Position numbers and translations under genes: made by a program
Source: Lucifuga dentata
Lineage: Eukaryota; Chordata; Actinopteri; Ophidiiformes; Bythitidae
Assembly: GCA_014773175.1 (NCBI GenBank)
Contig: VXCM01000408.1
Span: 262,615 to 326,614, forward strand
DNA length: 64,000 bases
Reading direction: 5' to 3'
Notes under the pieces: generated by a model
The model's input: only the letters and a program-made list of their open reading frames with translations
Database searches by the model: none
What the model was told of the DNA's origin: nothing
Part shown: piece after piece, positions 35,357 through 61,024 of the stretch
Layout: each line of letters begins with the position of its first letter
Position numbering within the stretch: the stretch's first letter is position 1

Positions 35357-35438
35357 CCTGCCACGCGAGACACTCCAAGTCGTGCGCACACGTCAGTAAC
35401 CAAGAAAGCTCACACCGGGGAGGCTTGGTGGTTTTGCG

Positions 35439-35480
<42 letters not shown>
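35357..35480 (-). promoter_or_regulatory. cacng7: Candidate cacng7 first exon and promoter region
   Basis: On the gene strand CGTGGCAGG|gtgagtat is a strong donor with last exon base 35357, followed upstream by CpG-bearing sequence (GACGTGTGCGCACGACTTGG) and then GA/CT runs. A 5' UTR exon is required because coding exon 1 begins at a splice acceptor; this is the best candidate seen. Confidence 0.35.
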
Positions 35481-35590
35481 GTGTGTTTTTCCTTAAGCCC
35501 CCTTACCCATCCTCTCCCCTCTTTAACTGAATCTGTCCCAAGCACTGCGGTGGAGCGAGATACTTTGGCTATAATACAGACTATAGTGAG

Positions 35591-35655
<65 letters not shown>
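35433..35655. repeat. Paired (CT)n and (GA)n arrays
   Basis: CT at 35433-35480 and GA at 35590-35655, opposite in sense and 109 bases apart, so the strand could fold back. They lie just upstream of the inferred cacng7 first exon. Confidence 0.9.
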
Positions 35656-35657
<2 letters not shown>

Positions 35658-35908
35658 GGGGAAGCACTGAGTTTGATTTGGAATAGGATTGATGCAGGAT
35701 TCAAATGCCACAGATTTTATTTATTTTCATTTGATTTTTTTTTTTTTTAAATAATAGCTTTCATATTTTGCGACATGAACCAAAAGAAAATGGTTCACTA
35801 GACAAATCATCTGTCCTGTAGAAGGTGAAAGAAGATCATAAAGTATGACTGATCCCTACATTATTTTGTTACAGTACAGTAGTTGAATACCAGTGAAACT
35901 GCACAGAT

Positions 35909-35956
<48 letters not shown>

Positions 35957-37005
35957 NCTCTCTCTCTCCCTCCCATCTTGCCCTCCTCGCTTGTCTCCTG
36001 TGGTCTATGTCCCCTGGTCTATTTTTAGATGGCTGGTAGAGGAATCCTATATTTTTAGTAAGAATATCAATAATCTACAGCACACTCTGACCTCAGGGCA
36101 TGAGAGAAAAGGGGTGTGAGAGTAAGCGATCAAGGAAGATAGAAAAAAGAGAGAAAGAAGAAGAGAGGATATCATGTCAGGGTGACAGTGAATGATGGAC
36201 TGAACCAACAACTCAGCAAATGCTGGAGGTTCAGTTACACACAGGCAGATCAAGGTTGGAATAAATGGAATAAATGCCTTGTCATGGTAATTTTGAAATC
36301 AGGCATTCAGCACAAAACATAAACTGTAGGTCATGTTTCAAAAAAAAAAAAAAANAAAAAAAAAAAAAAGAAGAAAAAAAAAGATTAGCTTTTATGAATA
36401 GAATTCAGATTTATTATATATTTTAGTTTCTTTAAAATGCCATATTAAAATGCAATATTCACCTACTGAATGTATTTAAGATAAGGTTGAAAATATATTT
36501 TACAAAAAAATTAATGAGCTCTTTTGCCACATTTACATAAGTAATAGCTGCTCTCATTTTGTCATTACTGCAATTAATATGGAACTCATTAAAACAAAAA
36601 CAGAGAAGTTTCTCATCTCTACATTATTTTTAGGTGGTGACATGTTCCATCCAAAATAGGGATATAAATTTTTTGAATGGAAACCCACATTTTTATCAGT
36701 GAATATTTTTCAGAGCAAATGGTGTGAAAATTTATATTAGGTGGGTTTATGATGTCTCCACCATTTTCACTGTCAGAACAGCAGTAGACATTAGAAAACA
36801 TAAAACACATGATAATATTGATGTAGAGGCTGAGACAACACAAACCATGATACTGGTATCAACAGACAACGGCAAGAGGGATTTCAAATAGGTAATAACA
36901 ACAGTAATGAATCTTGACAATATGATTTATAGAGAATGACATAAAACAACATAGTAAACCGTTTACAGTGCAGCAATGACAGAAAGTGGAGATAAACAGA
37001 GAGGG

Positions 37006-37041
<36 letters not shown>

Positions 37042-39296
37042 GAAGGGCATATAGACAGAGAGGGAGAGAGAAGGGAGGTTGAAAGGGAAATGAGAAGTTG
37101 ATGAGATTTTAATGTGAAGGTCAACTTGTTATAACTCAAACCTCAGTGGGAATATTAGTCTCATCAAAATGTGTGTGTGTAGGGGGTTGGGGTGGGGGTG
37201 TCAGTGGGTGAGGAGGAGAGCATGAAGGAGGAGGAGAGCACAATGGAGTGAAAGCAAGATGCCTGGGAGGTGGTTTTGCTGGTTCAACAACTGCTACAGT
37301 AAATAGAGCGGTCAGCATCTTATGTTTGTGTGTGTCTGCACGTGTGTGGATGTATATGTGTGCGCTTGAGATCGAGTGGGGGTATGTGTGAAACTGGAGG
37401 GAGTCAGCATGACAGCAACGCTTGTGGAAATGACACAGTGTATAGTTGTCTGTGCAGCTTCACACACCAACACAGAATCAAACTCTTTACTGCCTTTTTC
37501 TCAGAACTTCTTAAGTTTATTTAGTTTTTCTTTTGAACATAAAAACCAAAGTCAACTACGAGAAATATATATATTTTACCCAATCTAACAGATACTGTAT
37601 AAATGCATCAGTTGTCTATTGTATTATCTATTATTGATTGTATTATGATTCATATCTATTATATTTTAGTACTGTGTGTTATGACATTTGACCTCAAGTC
37701 AGATTGATTACAGGAGCAGACATGCTGCTTACGAACTGAAGCCACAGTGTGTATGAAAGCAAAGCTGCAAGATTTAGCTTCTCTAGGTGGATTTCATTGC
37801 CATTATACTTATTCAGAATTCTGACAATTTCATGAAGATACTTTACAGGAAGTGAAGAGATTCCTGTTTGAAATGGCTGGCTGCTCTGTGAGATAAGAGC
37901 TCTGGATGGGATTGATAAATTGTACGTTTGCAGCCACCTGCCCTGCTCAGATAGTGTTTAATGACAGTGTAGCCATTATTTTTCCATGTATTGAGCAATC
38001 CCAGTGAGCCACACTTTTAATTATGCCTAATCAATGTTGTCATGATGTCATTACACAATAAAACCTTTATAGTATACATTATATAGTATACAAGCAAGTT
38101 CCTGTGTAAGCTGCCAAGCTTCTGGTTTCAGCCAGAGAAAAGATTTTAAAAATGCGTATTTTCTCAGACTGAAACAATTTCACATTTGACTGCAGTTGAG
38201 GGATGTCATGCATTGCTGCATCGTGGATAATACCAGATCTTGCACAAGAATTATACAGAAACCAAAATAAAACAGCATGTGAATAAAAATAATCCAGAGT
38301 GAGGTGGTAAAGTGAGGACTTGTTTCCTGGGATAATGAAGGCAGGCAGTGTGGGTCTGAGCTGTGGGCAGCACTGCAGCCTACGTTCACCGTCACATTGT
38401 ACCCACTGATGTTTCAGCGTCTCAGTGGGTCATCTGAGGTCACTGCTGTGACGTTAAACTGTGTCGGGCCAAAGAAAATAGAACGAGGGCTTCCACGTCT
38501 GATAAAAACTGGATCAGTTTGAAAAGAAAATGTCATTTAGTCAGAATTACACACACACTAAATAGAATCAGATAAGTAACAGGAAGACAAACTGTATTGC
38601 TTGTGATGGTGAATTACTGTACTGGAAATAAATACAGTGTTAAACTGGAATATACACATCTGTGATTGGTGAGGTGAATGAATAGTGATGGATTATTTTT
38701 GCCTAGTTTCTACAGACTGGGGAAACTGTTGGAGAAAGTAGTAATTTTAATTGTTTGGTAAAACACAATTGTCTCACAACACAAGACAAGTCCAGTCAAA
38801 GCCATGGAAAAGGTTTAAAATAGGTTGGAAATAAACATACAGTTCTAGTTGCATCTTTTTGAGACATACTTTACAAAACTACAAGTATATGAAAATGGTT
38901 CATGCTGAAAACATTGCATGCAAAGAGAGAATGAGTTTACCACTTCACTGGTTTGTATCATGTTTAGGGAATCTTACAAAAACTCTAAGATGGAAATCTA
39001 TATTATTGGTATTGCTTGCATTGTTGTAATATAGTTGATAGTTGATTCAGTTACTATCAAGTTAAAATTCATGTATGAATTTATTATTTATTGTATGAAT
39101 ATAAAGATGTCTTGGCATTTTCATGTAAACGTCAGAATTTAGTTATGAGAGGTTTCTTTGATTCTCACTGCTAGTAAGTAATTTTTATTTTAAAATGATT
39201 TGTTACAAAACAGTTGTAAGTGGGATAACAGGGGAGTCTAGATACAGTACATTTGGTGGGGGTTGCGGGATCAGGTTTAGGGGGATGCAGCCATCT
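35481..39296. other. Interval between cacng7 5' region and prkcg 3' end
   Basis: No conserved exon found. Contents: CT array with N (35911-35968), A-tract with N (36340-36369), GA run (37008-37038), GT-rich stretches near 37171-37380 and AT-rich sequence. The part next to 39297 should be prkcg 3' UTR. Confidence 0.6.
39184..39189 (-). promoter_or_regulatory. Candidate polyadenylation signal for prkcg
   Basis: AATAAA on the gene strand, 108 nt past the prkcg stop. Further copies occur near 39080. Confidence 0.4.
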
Positions 39297-51154
<11,858 letters not shown>

Positions 51155-52530
51155 GGTGCCTGGAGGAGAGTTTAAAAAGAGGAATGAGTGATGAGTGTCA
51201 GTACAAAAGGTTGTACAGGTAACAGATCTTGGACATGGGAGAGGGCGAAGGGTGAAAGGAGTGATGATGAGGAGCAGCAGGAATAGAAAGAGGAATATAA
51301 TGGGTCATGGCAGAGAAGGGACTTGTTTTAATAGTGCATGGGATGTAGGGAAGGAGTGACACAATGGAGAGAAAAATCAAGAACAGCTGAACGAGCCAGA
51401 ACTTCAGAAGAAGATGGAGAGAGCGCGAAAGAGAGAGGAGGAGTATGGCGTAATAAAGAAGACAGGGAGGTTAATTCACATACAGAGACAGAACCTCCTC
51501 GGAGACTCTGAGACACTAAACTATTAGTGCACCTCACTGTGTCCCACATACTGCCTGTCCATTTTCTCCCTCCCTCTCTCTCTTTATCTTTCTTTCTTTC
51601 TTTCTGCCTCCCCACCCCCTGATCATCATGTCAACTGTTCCTCCTGTTGCCATGTCAACAACACCCCCACCACCTGCTACAGTATTAAAGCCTGTATCCT
51701 CTCTCAACTTCCTGCATGCCCTTATTAGCAATTAGTGCCATTTCTGAAGAAAGTTTTGAGCAGAATAATCCGTATATGTCTATAAGGAAGGAAATGTGCT
51801 GGAAAAAGCACAAAATTGCAGATATTAGCCAGAGACTGTGGTGCAAGAGTTGCACACTACTAAATGATGAATGAAACTCCAACAGAGAATGAATGAATAA
51901 ATAAATATACCCACAGCAACAACCATGTCAGAAAAAATGTGATGAAATGATAACATCTCAGCAAAGAAACAAATCAATCTAAAGGAGAAAACTGGCACAA
52001 TGCACAGAGGTTATACAGTATTTTGAAGATAAATATGCTGTAAAATATGTGCAGACCCACTGAAGTCAAAAAAAGAGACAATACCTGAATTTGCAGTCAC
52101 TTTGGGTGAAAGGCTTGAGTGAAGGATAGCTCACCTCTTCCTCTCCTCTCTCTTCTTATCCTGCTCACTTTGTAAGAAAGGCTTAAAAATCACACCTGTG
52201 GCTGGTCAATTCGAAGAAGAGAAACGCTGAAGGGAAGTCAGAAAAACCAGGGGAAGCAGTGTAGCCAGAAACTAATCAACAAACCCCTCCAAAAAAGAAA
52301 AGAAAAAAAAAAAAAAAAAANAAAAAAAAAAAAAAAAAAAAAAAGGCGAAACTTATCAAAAGTAAAGCAACAAGGGTTTTGAAAGATTTGAGCTTTCGAA
52401 GAACCAAAAGAAGATAGAGGAGTGAAGTGGTATATATCCGTTAAGCCAGAGGCAGGGTGAGGAGTAGGATGAGATGGAGAGGTGGTATCCTCTTTCCAAG
52501 ATTGATTCTGTTCTTACCATGTAGAGGAGA

Positions 52531-52533
<3 letters not shown>

Positions 52534-52581
<48 letters not shown>

Positions 52582-52634
52582 GAGATTGAGGGGCATAGGC
52601 AGCAATTCATTTTGAAATCTGGGTTACTTCTCTC

Positions 52635-52681
<47 letters not shown>
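52534..52681. repeat. Two (GA)n arrays 60 bp apart
   Basis: GA at 52534-52577 and 52638-52681, same orientation, upstream of prkcg. Confidence 0.95.
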
Positions 52682-52686
<5 letters not shown>

Positions 52687-54118
52687 TAGAGGAAGGAGGA
52701 CAGATGAGACAGAACTTGCCATTTTGCCACCACCAGTACAGTATGGACAACCAAATGCCAACTGTCTCTCACTTCCTGTAGTGCTAGAGAACCAAGATGA
52801 AAGGAGAAAAGAGGAGCAAGTCTGGGAGAAAAGAAGAGAGAGCTTCAGCGATAGAGAAATGGTTAGTTAAACCTGGGTTTGTCAGCTAAAACTGGAACTA
52901 AATTATTGATTCACAGATTGTGCACCAGATCAAGAAGATTGAAGGATCAACAGGCATATAAAATAAATGATCCTGTTAATCTATTCAGCAGCAGAGCAGG
53001 ATGTTCACTGCATGTGAAATTTGCTCTGAGATCAGAGCAAGTGGTGGCATGATAATAGAACTCCGCTGAGTGCTTGAAACCAGGTCAGCAAAGCCTGATG
53101 GGAAGAGTCATTTCAAAGAGAGAGGGGCCATTCGTCCATTACAGTAGAATACTGGGGGTTGTTAACACAGAGATTGATTAAAGGCAATCGCCCACGTGCA
53201 ACCAGTTTCACACGATGAGACAATGAGTTTCACAGAAACACACAGACACACACACACACACTTTTTAATCACACTTGGCATGTTCGCGTGGTGTGTGGAC
53301 AATCCTGGGAGAAGACAGCAGGAGGCTGGAGCAGAGATATAAACATGCAGGGGACGAAGGTTTGGATTGGAGTGGGATGGAGAGACTAAGACAGGGAGCG
53401 AAGGGTTGAAGGTCTAATTAATGGAAATGTAGGTTATTAGTCTCCTGATGAGGACACTGGCAGAGAATTAATTAACAATTATAATTAGCAAGATTGTTAG
53501 AGAGTAAAATGTGTCAGCCAGTAAGATAAGAGTGAGCTAGTGTACATAATGTGTGTATGTGTGTGTGTTTGAGGCTGTCATCACTATGCATGTCTTCAAA
53601 AAAAACGAACATCTGACAATGATATATGTCATTTCAGCATTATTCATGCAGAATGAGCAGCTGATTGGAAATGATAGGGGCTTTCCTTCACACAAACTGA
53701 AACCAGGGTTTTCTCTATAGAGGCGCCATTACTATCTTCATTTTCTGGCCCATAATACTCACACTCTTCATCGGGCTCATCCTGGATGAATCGTGTCCTT
53801 GCTCTCAGTCACAAAAAAATGAAGAAGCTGTCCTCGCTTAGTAAGAGAACAGCACAAGAATATGATCCGGTAATATATGAATCTGTTGACCGTGCACTCC
53901 TCAGTGTTTAGTTCATTGAAAAACAAAGCACATAAAAGTCCACAATCTTCCTCTCCGTGCGGTGTGATGAGTAAGCACTTGTGAATCTGCAGCGTCTGTA
54001 TCCGTGTGTGTTTGCATGCCTATCTAAGCATGCGTTACAGTGTTTGATCCTGGGCCATAAAAGCAAGCTGGTGTGCAGCCAGTCCATGATACATTAATGC
54101 TGTAAACTAAGAGGCCAA

Positions 54119-54343
54119 ATGACAAACACACAGATAGTGAGCGAAGGAAAAAACATAAAACATGTTTCAGACAGGATCAGAGAATATGAAAGGAAATATA
54201 TTGATGACAGCAGGAAATCAGGGAAAGAAAGAAGATGGATCGAAGAAGACAATGAACTCATCATCGCCACCATAACCTGTCTCTTCATTTTAACCATCCT
54301 TATAATAATTGCTGCAGTACTGGAAGTTGACTGCAATTTCTGA
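54119..54343 (+). CDS. Unrecognised small open frame with one membrane segment (74 aa)
   Basis: ATG to TGA. Residues 1-46 are charged and probably cytosolic (KNIKHVSDRIREYERKYIDD), followed by a hydrophobic stretch of about 22 residues (LIIATITCLFILTILIIIAA) and a short VDCNF end. The layout is that of a tail-anchored or single-pass micropeptide. The start context (GCCAAATGA) is weak to moderate, no splice partners or homologue are recognised, and chance is quite possible in AT-rich sequence. Confidence 0.15.
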   Translation: MTNTQIVSEGKNIKHVSDRIREYERKYIDDSRKSGKERRWIEEDNELIIATITCLFILTILIIIAAVLEVDCNF

Positions 54344-57300
54344 TCATAAACACTTGTGTACCCCATTTTCTCTTTCTCTCCCTCTCATTCCACAGATGGC
54401 TATCTTATTATTTCTGACCATGGCTTAATGAAACAGAAAATTCTCCTTCGACGGAATCTTTTCGAGGAGCAATCAGCACGTCACCAATTACACGCGTCCA
54501 TTATCGTCTAACGAGCACCGACTTCAACCTGGCTGGCTGGCTGGCTTTCTCCTCCAATGAAATTAAGGTAAATTGAGTCACCTAACTGTTGTTTGTGGAA
54601 TCATGGTGAAGCAGTGTCTGAGGTAATCATATCTGCCTGTTAAATTGCAGAAACAATTGGCTCTGTTTGCTTCTGTTGGTTTTCTGTTGGACTGAGCTTC
54701 TATTTGCCATTTTTAATGAAGAGAGATCGACTGTGTTTTGGAAGAGAGCAACAAACCTCCACACCGGTCAGATGAGACATTTGGCAGGCGATTAAACCTG
54801 GTCAACACAGCCTACAAACTCTCAGGACTGAAGCAAATAAACTCTCTCTCCATACTTATTTTACTGCTGTTATTTTCCTGCTGACCTTCCACAATGGATC
54901 CCTAACAACAACAACAACAACAAAAAAAAATACTAGACAGTGTAAAATAAATCAAGTAAATCAGATAAAGATGTGGATGTTAGTTCTGAGAACGGCCTCA
55001 GAGGGAAAGCCAGTCATCTCAGTTATGATGCCTCAAAGAATTTGAGAAAAAAATCATATATCACTCAGTTTTACAGTATTTGCTAATGATGCTTTCACAA
55101 GTGAACAAAACTTTAATCTCAGGAATTAGGTCTGCATCCCACGAGGTAATAATCTATTGTGTGTTTTATAATCTTCAACAGTACCATAATCTCATGGTAC
55201 AGTATGCTGTTTCCCAGATGCTTCTTTTTCTTGCTTTCTTTTTGGGGACTCTAAAAGGCAAGTAGTCTTTTTTTTTTTTTTTTTTTTTTTTAATTTAGTG
55301 TTCCTTTCTATTTAAAGAACCCAATAAAATTATATTATTTGTGCTTTGGATAAATAAAATGTTTGTTTTGGAAAGATGTTCATTTAATGTCTGCACCGGG
55401 TGGAAGTTCAGTTTAAGACCTTGATTATAATGACTTTGGGACGATGTCCAAGGCAGTACAGTATATCTATCTATAGTTATAAACAAGCACAAAACAGGCA
55501 TGTGGGCTGAAACGTATTACTATTCACAGTACGTGCAAAATACTAACAAGAACACAGTGGCTCCACTGTGGGCTGCAGATTCAATCTTAGTGCTGTAGGG
55601 AGGGAGGAGAAGGTTGTGAACAAAATGTGCTCACGGCAAAGGATGAAAGCAGGAGGGCAGAAGATTCAGGGAAGGAGAGGTGAGTCGATAATGAGGCGAG
55701 GGCACAACAAGGTAAAGTTTGATGATATCTTAATCTTCATTCCAGTTTTCTATGAATTCCCTTTAGGCAGGTGGCATCGCACATGCACACCCACATGCAC
55801 ACATGAAAAGACAGAGAATAATGTATGGTATGAATAATTACTCTGTCCAACATGGGGCAAAAAGATACCAGCATAGATGAAGCATAAGTATCTGAGGTTG
55901 ATGTTGCCAGGCTCTCAGACTGTTAGCATACAATGCTATTAATTCCTTCTACTTTGACTGTACATAAATGCAAATACAGAGCATCAACATGGCTAACATA
56001 AGAACATGCAAACCAAACATCCAAAATCAAAAAATATTTGATGTGGAATTTATGAGTAGCGTACAAGTTAAGTGTGCATCTCCGTCATGTGTTAACGTGT
56101 TAAATGGTATTTGGATGATTGTTTCAACACACTTTCTGTTCATTACCATAAAAACTAATGAAATAGTCACTGTTTATGACAAACGCTTCTGCTTGTGATG
56201 ATAAAAAAAAAAAAATTTCAAGCACACTAAAATCATAATAAAATAAAACATCTTATCACAAACACGTGCAAAGAAAGAAGACAACACACATCTGGGATCT
56301 CTCTCTCTCACACACACGCACATACACAAATAGCATGGTATCAGCTATGGGTCAGTTAGCTTATTTGTCATTGTGGCCCAATGTGGCTCGTGAAAATGGA
56401 GGAAGCGAGGGATTGGCTTTGTTTCTGGGGAAAAAAACATGAGATGAAAGGATGAAAGGATGCTTGCGTGTTCTTTTTCTACTTCGGAGATCAAGCAGTT
56501 GAGTTGTAGAACCCTGCAGCGCTTCACACATGATGAAAGAGAAACAGTGCTCTCATTTCACATGTGCCATGTATGTGTGTATAATGACTTTATACACAGA
56601 TACACTCTAGATACACAGCGGCTGAGTAACTACCAAGGACAGTTATGAGTTACTTTGCAGATTCCTTCTCTCCTTACTTTCCTCCCTTCTTGCCCTTTTC
56701 CTGCCCATCCTTTATTTCCTTACTTCCTGTCTGCCTCGCCTTCATCCTCCTTATTTGTCTTCCTTAATTTCCTCAATCATTCTTCATACCTTCTTTCTTT
56801 CTTTCCTACTTATGTTCTTTCTTTTTTCCTTCCATTTGACTTTAAATGACGGATATCCTAAAACTAGAAATATAAAGTTCTCTCTTCTCCGCTGCATCTT
56901 TAGGATGCTTGAGAATGTTTCATAGCTAAACTGTTTATTTTACTTAAGTCAACATTTAAATGCGGGGCTTTTAATTAGATTTATTTTTTTCTATTGCTGC
57001 TTTTAGTAAAGATGCTGAGTACTTCATCACAATAGCTAGAGACTGACATACATGTTTGGAAGTATGTACATGCAACATGTGTAGCAAAGAGTAGCACAAG
57101 TCAGTGAAGGAGGAGAGAGATCAAGTAGAGAAAGATGCAACAAAAAATTAACAATAAAATACAGTAGAAAGGAAAACTCCCCTGGGAGGAATGCAAGATT
57201 TAAAGACAGGGATAACCAGGAACAGAATAAAGTCCTGAAGAGCATAAATGAACAACAGTAAGAAGTACTTTAAGTCAGAAGCACAGAACCAAGAGAAAAA

Positions 57301-57599
57301 TAAAAGAGAAAGAATGGAATCTGTCATGGGCAGAGCGGTGAGAATTTGAGATGTAGAGGTGCCGTTTTCTGCATAGGAAGAGACAACACTGGGGCAGCTC
57401 AGACAGAGACAGAGTGAGAAAAAGTGTGTGTGTGTGTGTGTGTTAAACCCTGCACAACAGATATGTGTTAGAAATCCCCAGGGAACCTGCGGCAGATCAG
57501 TATAGGATCAATCTGCTGCATGTCACCACGGACGCAGCACACTCCCTCCATTCCCACACACCATTCCGTGTGAGCCTGTGTGTGTGTGCGTGCGTGCAC

Positions 57600-57600
<1 letters not shown>

Positions 57601-57633
<33 letters not shown>

Positions 57634-57670
57634 ACCATTATGTACAGTAGTAGCACCAGTAGATGTGGTA

Positions 57671-57708
<38 letters not shown>
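57601..57708. repeat. (GA)n and (GT)n arrays
   Basis: GA at 57601-57631 and GT at 57674-57708. Confidence 0.95.
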
Positions 57709-57712
<4 letters not shown>

Positions 57713-60700
57713 CTTGTAGTTAGAACAGAGGTGACTGAAGGAGTGTAGAGTGGGAGGTGTTGTAGCAGGGAGGAGAAGGCAGGAGGAGTTAAACAGAGAT
57801 CATTTGCTGTATCCAGTGTGTCAGCCTGAAGGTTTCGTAAAGCAGCACAATCTAATCCAGACTAGAGCTCGAACAATGTAACGACAGGCGGTATTATCAG
57901 TCTTATCATGGCTTTATCTGTACTGTATCTGTGTTTTGGCAGAAATGCAAGAATGTACAGTACATAAACATTTCATACAGCTTCATGCATATTTGAACAT
58001 TAATTTCCTTAATTCATGAATGACAGAATAATGCATGTTATTTATTACTGTATATTTGTTGTTATCTGTCAAGTATTTTTTTCTTTTTTTTTTTTTTTNT
58101 TTTTTTTTTTTTTGGCCCTGAAAGCTTCATTTTCTTTAATCTTTTATTTCCATAACATTTATGCTAACACGTTACACACCGAGTTAAACACACTCAGAGT
58201 GTACAGATAGAGAATGAGTATTTGGCTAGCGTCCATGGCATGGCATGATGAGGCCAGCCAATCAGAACAGAGCGAGCTCGTCAGTAGGAGGTCTTAAAGA
58301 GACAGTACAGGGTTTTCACGCCGTGTGTACAGCCAGTAGAGTAGAAGTGGATCAATATCTTTTTTGCAATAAAGCATTGCAAAGTTTTTGAAATAGAATC
58401 TCAAATGAAACTAGAACATGGAAATCAGCATAATATGCTTGGTGTTTATTGTTCATTTATCAAATCATGCTGCTTTAGTATCTATTTTTACACAATTTGA
58501 GGGATTATTGAATTTTGAATTTTAAATGTATGTAAATGATAAGCATCTATCACATATCTTTAACAGAGTTTATTTTACTCTCAAATATCAATATTGTATC
58601 AGACTCAAACATCCAGAATTGTTCGAGCTCTAATCCACACCTTATATAACTTTGAGATAAAAGTACAGGTGAGCAGCATCACCTGTGCTGTTTATATGAT
58701 ACAGTATCTCTGCATTTTATATCCAGCTGCCAAATGCAAACTCCATTGCTGCATCATTGCATTTTAAGTTCTATGATAAACGATGGAAAACAATGAAAGT
58801 ATCTGAAATCCCACTTGGGAGACGAAGGATCAGTTTATCCCCTCCTGTCTCCCATCACAGCCATTAGAGAGAAAAGCATAACACTGACCTCAGATCAGCG
58901 TTTAGGGACACCATGATCCAACTCCCTGTAACTCAATCTTATTAGAGCGTTAAGTCATTACTGCATGTATACACAGAGGCCTCACAATGCAATTAGCCAT
59001 TAGCCCATCACACTGACAAAGCATGGCTAATTAGCAGATCGCAGGCGCATAGGGAGCAGAACAAAACATATTTAATATCCCATCAACATGTTCACAGAAA
59101 ATCACGTCAGGTACAGTGTGGATGCTTCTTTATGCATGGTTGAGCATCATTAAGAAAAAAAACTGTATGTGAATACATTTAAAACAAACTTTGGTCATGA
59201 ATTCTGTTCAAACCAAGTCATATTTTACATATCTGTGACTGACAAAAGTACTGAAACAATCAATCATCCAGTCAGAAGTCAATTAATTGAAAAAAGATTA
59301 GTGATTATTTTTGATAATCAGTTAAAAGTTTATATCATTCCACCAAAGCTACCAAATGTTTTCTAGTTTGAGCTTCTCAAATATGAAGAGTTGCTGCTTT
59401 TCTATGTTTCGTATCATTGTACAGTAAGTGCCGCTGGGTTTTTAAACTCAGTCCTACTGCCAGCCACTCTGAATCTATCGAATTTACCTGATGTGGCAAA
59501 TTCCACCCATGCAGTGCAAAAAATAATCACCTAAAGATTACCACATATTATTCTGCACAAGTCTATAGATGACAATGAGAAACACTTTCATCAGGATCAG
59601 ATCTGTTTAAAATTCTGTTCTCATCAGCAAAAACACATCTGTTTGTTGCAGTGGAAATAGAGCTGGTCAGCTGCTGGCTGAAGTTTAGAGGTTAAGAAGA
59701 GTGTTGGGAGTGTTTCTGTCTTTGAGGGTGAAAAAAGTGGATTATGTTAGGTCAGTTCTGGCCAGATCAAAGCAAAATTCTAACATGAACCAGGAACCCT
59801 CTGAGAAATATGTTCAAACATGCTCTCTCTCTCTCACGCATGCACACACACACAGGCAGGCAGAGGAATGCCTGTCAGAATGCCAAAAAAGAAACTACTC
59901 TTCAAGCACTCTATAAATTTACTTTGAAGGGTTCTGGTCATGAAAAGGAATACACACACACACACACACATGCACGTGCTACATAACCCAAACCCCCTAT
60001 TAATAGTCACATTTGTGACAAAGGAATTAGAAGGAAACACAGCAGTCATTAATTAAAGAGAATCATATTTTATGAAGCAATTCTCAGGAAGTAAGTGCAG
60101 CACTGACCCTCCAGCCCCACCCCAGACAGACAATGTCAAATAAACTAACACATTGAAATTAGGGCATAGACCAGACCAGTCTGGGCTGGAAGCAACATCA
60201 CCCTCCTAGCAACCCGCCTTAGCAACCCGTAAGTAGGCCTATAGTGTTGGTGAGGTCACTAGAACATAAATGGGCCTTGTACAATGGGCCTTTACACTGG
60301 AAACACACACTGGTTTCTGTGTGTCCTGTAATTGTTGCAACCATGGTACATGGTAGGATAAGCTTTTAGTGGTGCATCATGCAGACCCAAGGCCTGGCAT
60401 TACAACGCACGGTACTCCTGTATTTCCTTGATATAATTCATGGCAAGTTCAGCCAATGAGGACCCTGTTTGAATTCTGGAGCACCATGCATATTGCTTCC
60501 CAGGTCATGGGCCAATAGGGAGAGGGCATGAGTTGAGGCTGAAGCAGCTCAGGCACTAGACTAGCCTGAACCTCGCTGCACTAGGCTGGACTGAACTGTT
60601 TAATGCTTAAAATTTGACTGAACAGAAAATCAGATAAATCAAAACAGAAGAGGACAACAAGGTAAATCAAAAGAAAAGCAACTCGGCAAAGTACAGCAAA

Positions 60701-60895
60701 TTGAAGTAGACTCCTCTAAACAGAAAATGACGGATTAGAACAGGCAGGACAGTGCAAAGCAGAACACAGAACTATACAGCAAACTCAACAGACACGCAGA
60801 ACTGTCATTGTAAATGTACTCATCTTCAGCAGGTAACCAAATCTGTGAACCAAATTTTACACAAGGACTCTCAATTTCCAAGAAATTACAGTGTC

Positions 60896-60897
60896 TA

Positions 60898-60934
<37 letters not shown>

Positions 60935-60962
60935 TAAGCACACATGCTTGTGCGGGATGNTA

Positions 60963-60999
<37 letters not shown>

Positions 61000-61024
61000 T
61001 AAGCACACATGCTTGTGCGGGATG
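60896..61024. repeat. 64-bp direct duplication joined by a single N
   Basis: 60896-60959 and 60961-61024 carry the same GT run plus AAGCACACATGCTTGTGCGG, joined by N at 60960. The unit itself includes a short palindrome (AAGCACACATGCTT). Confidence 0.9.
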
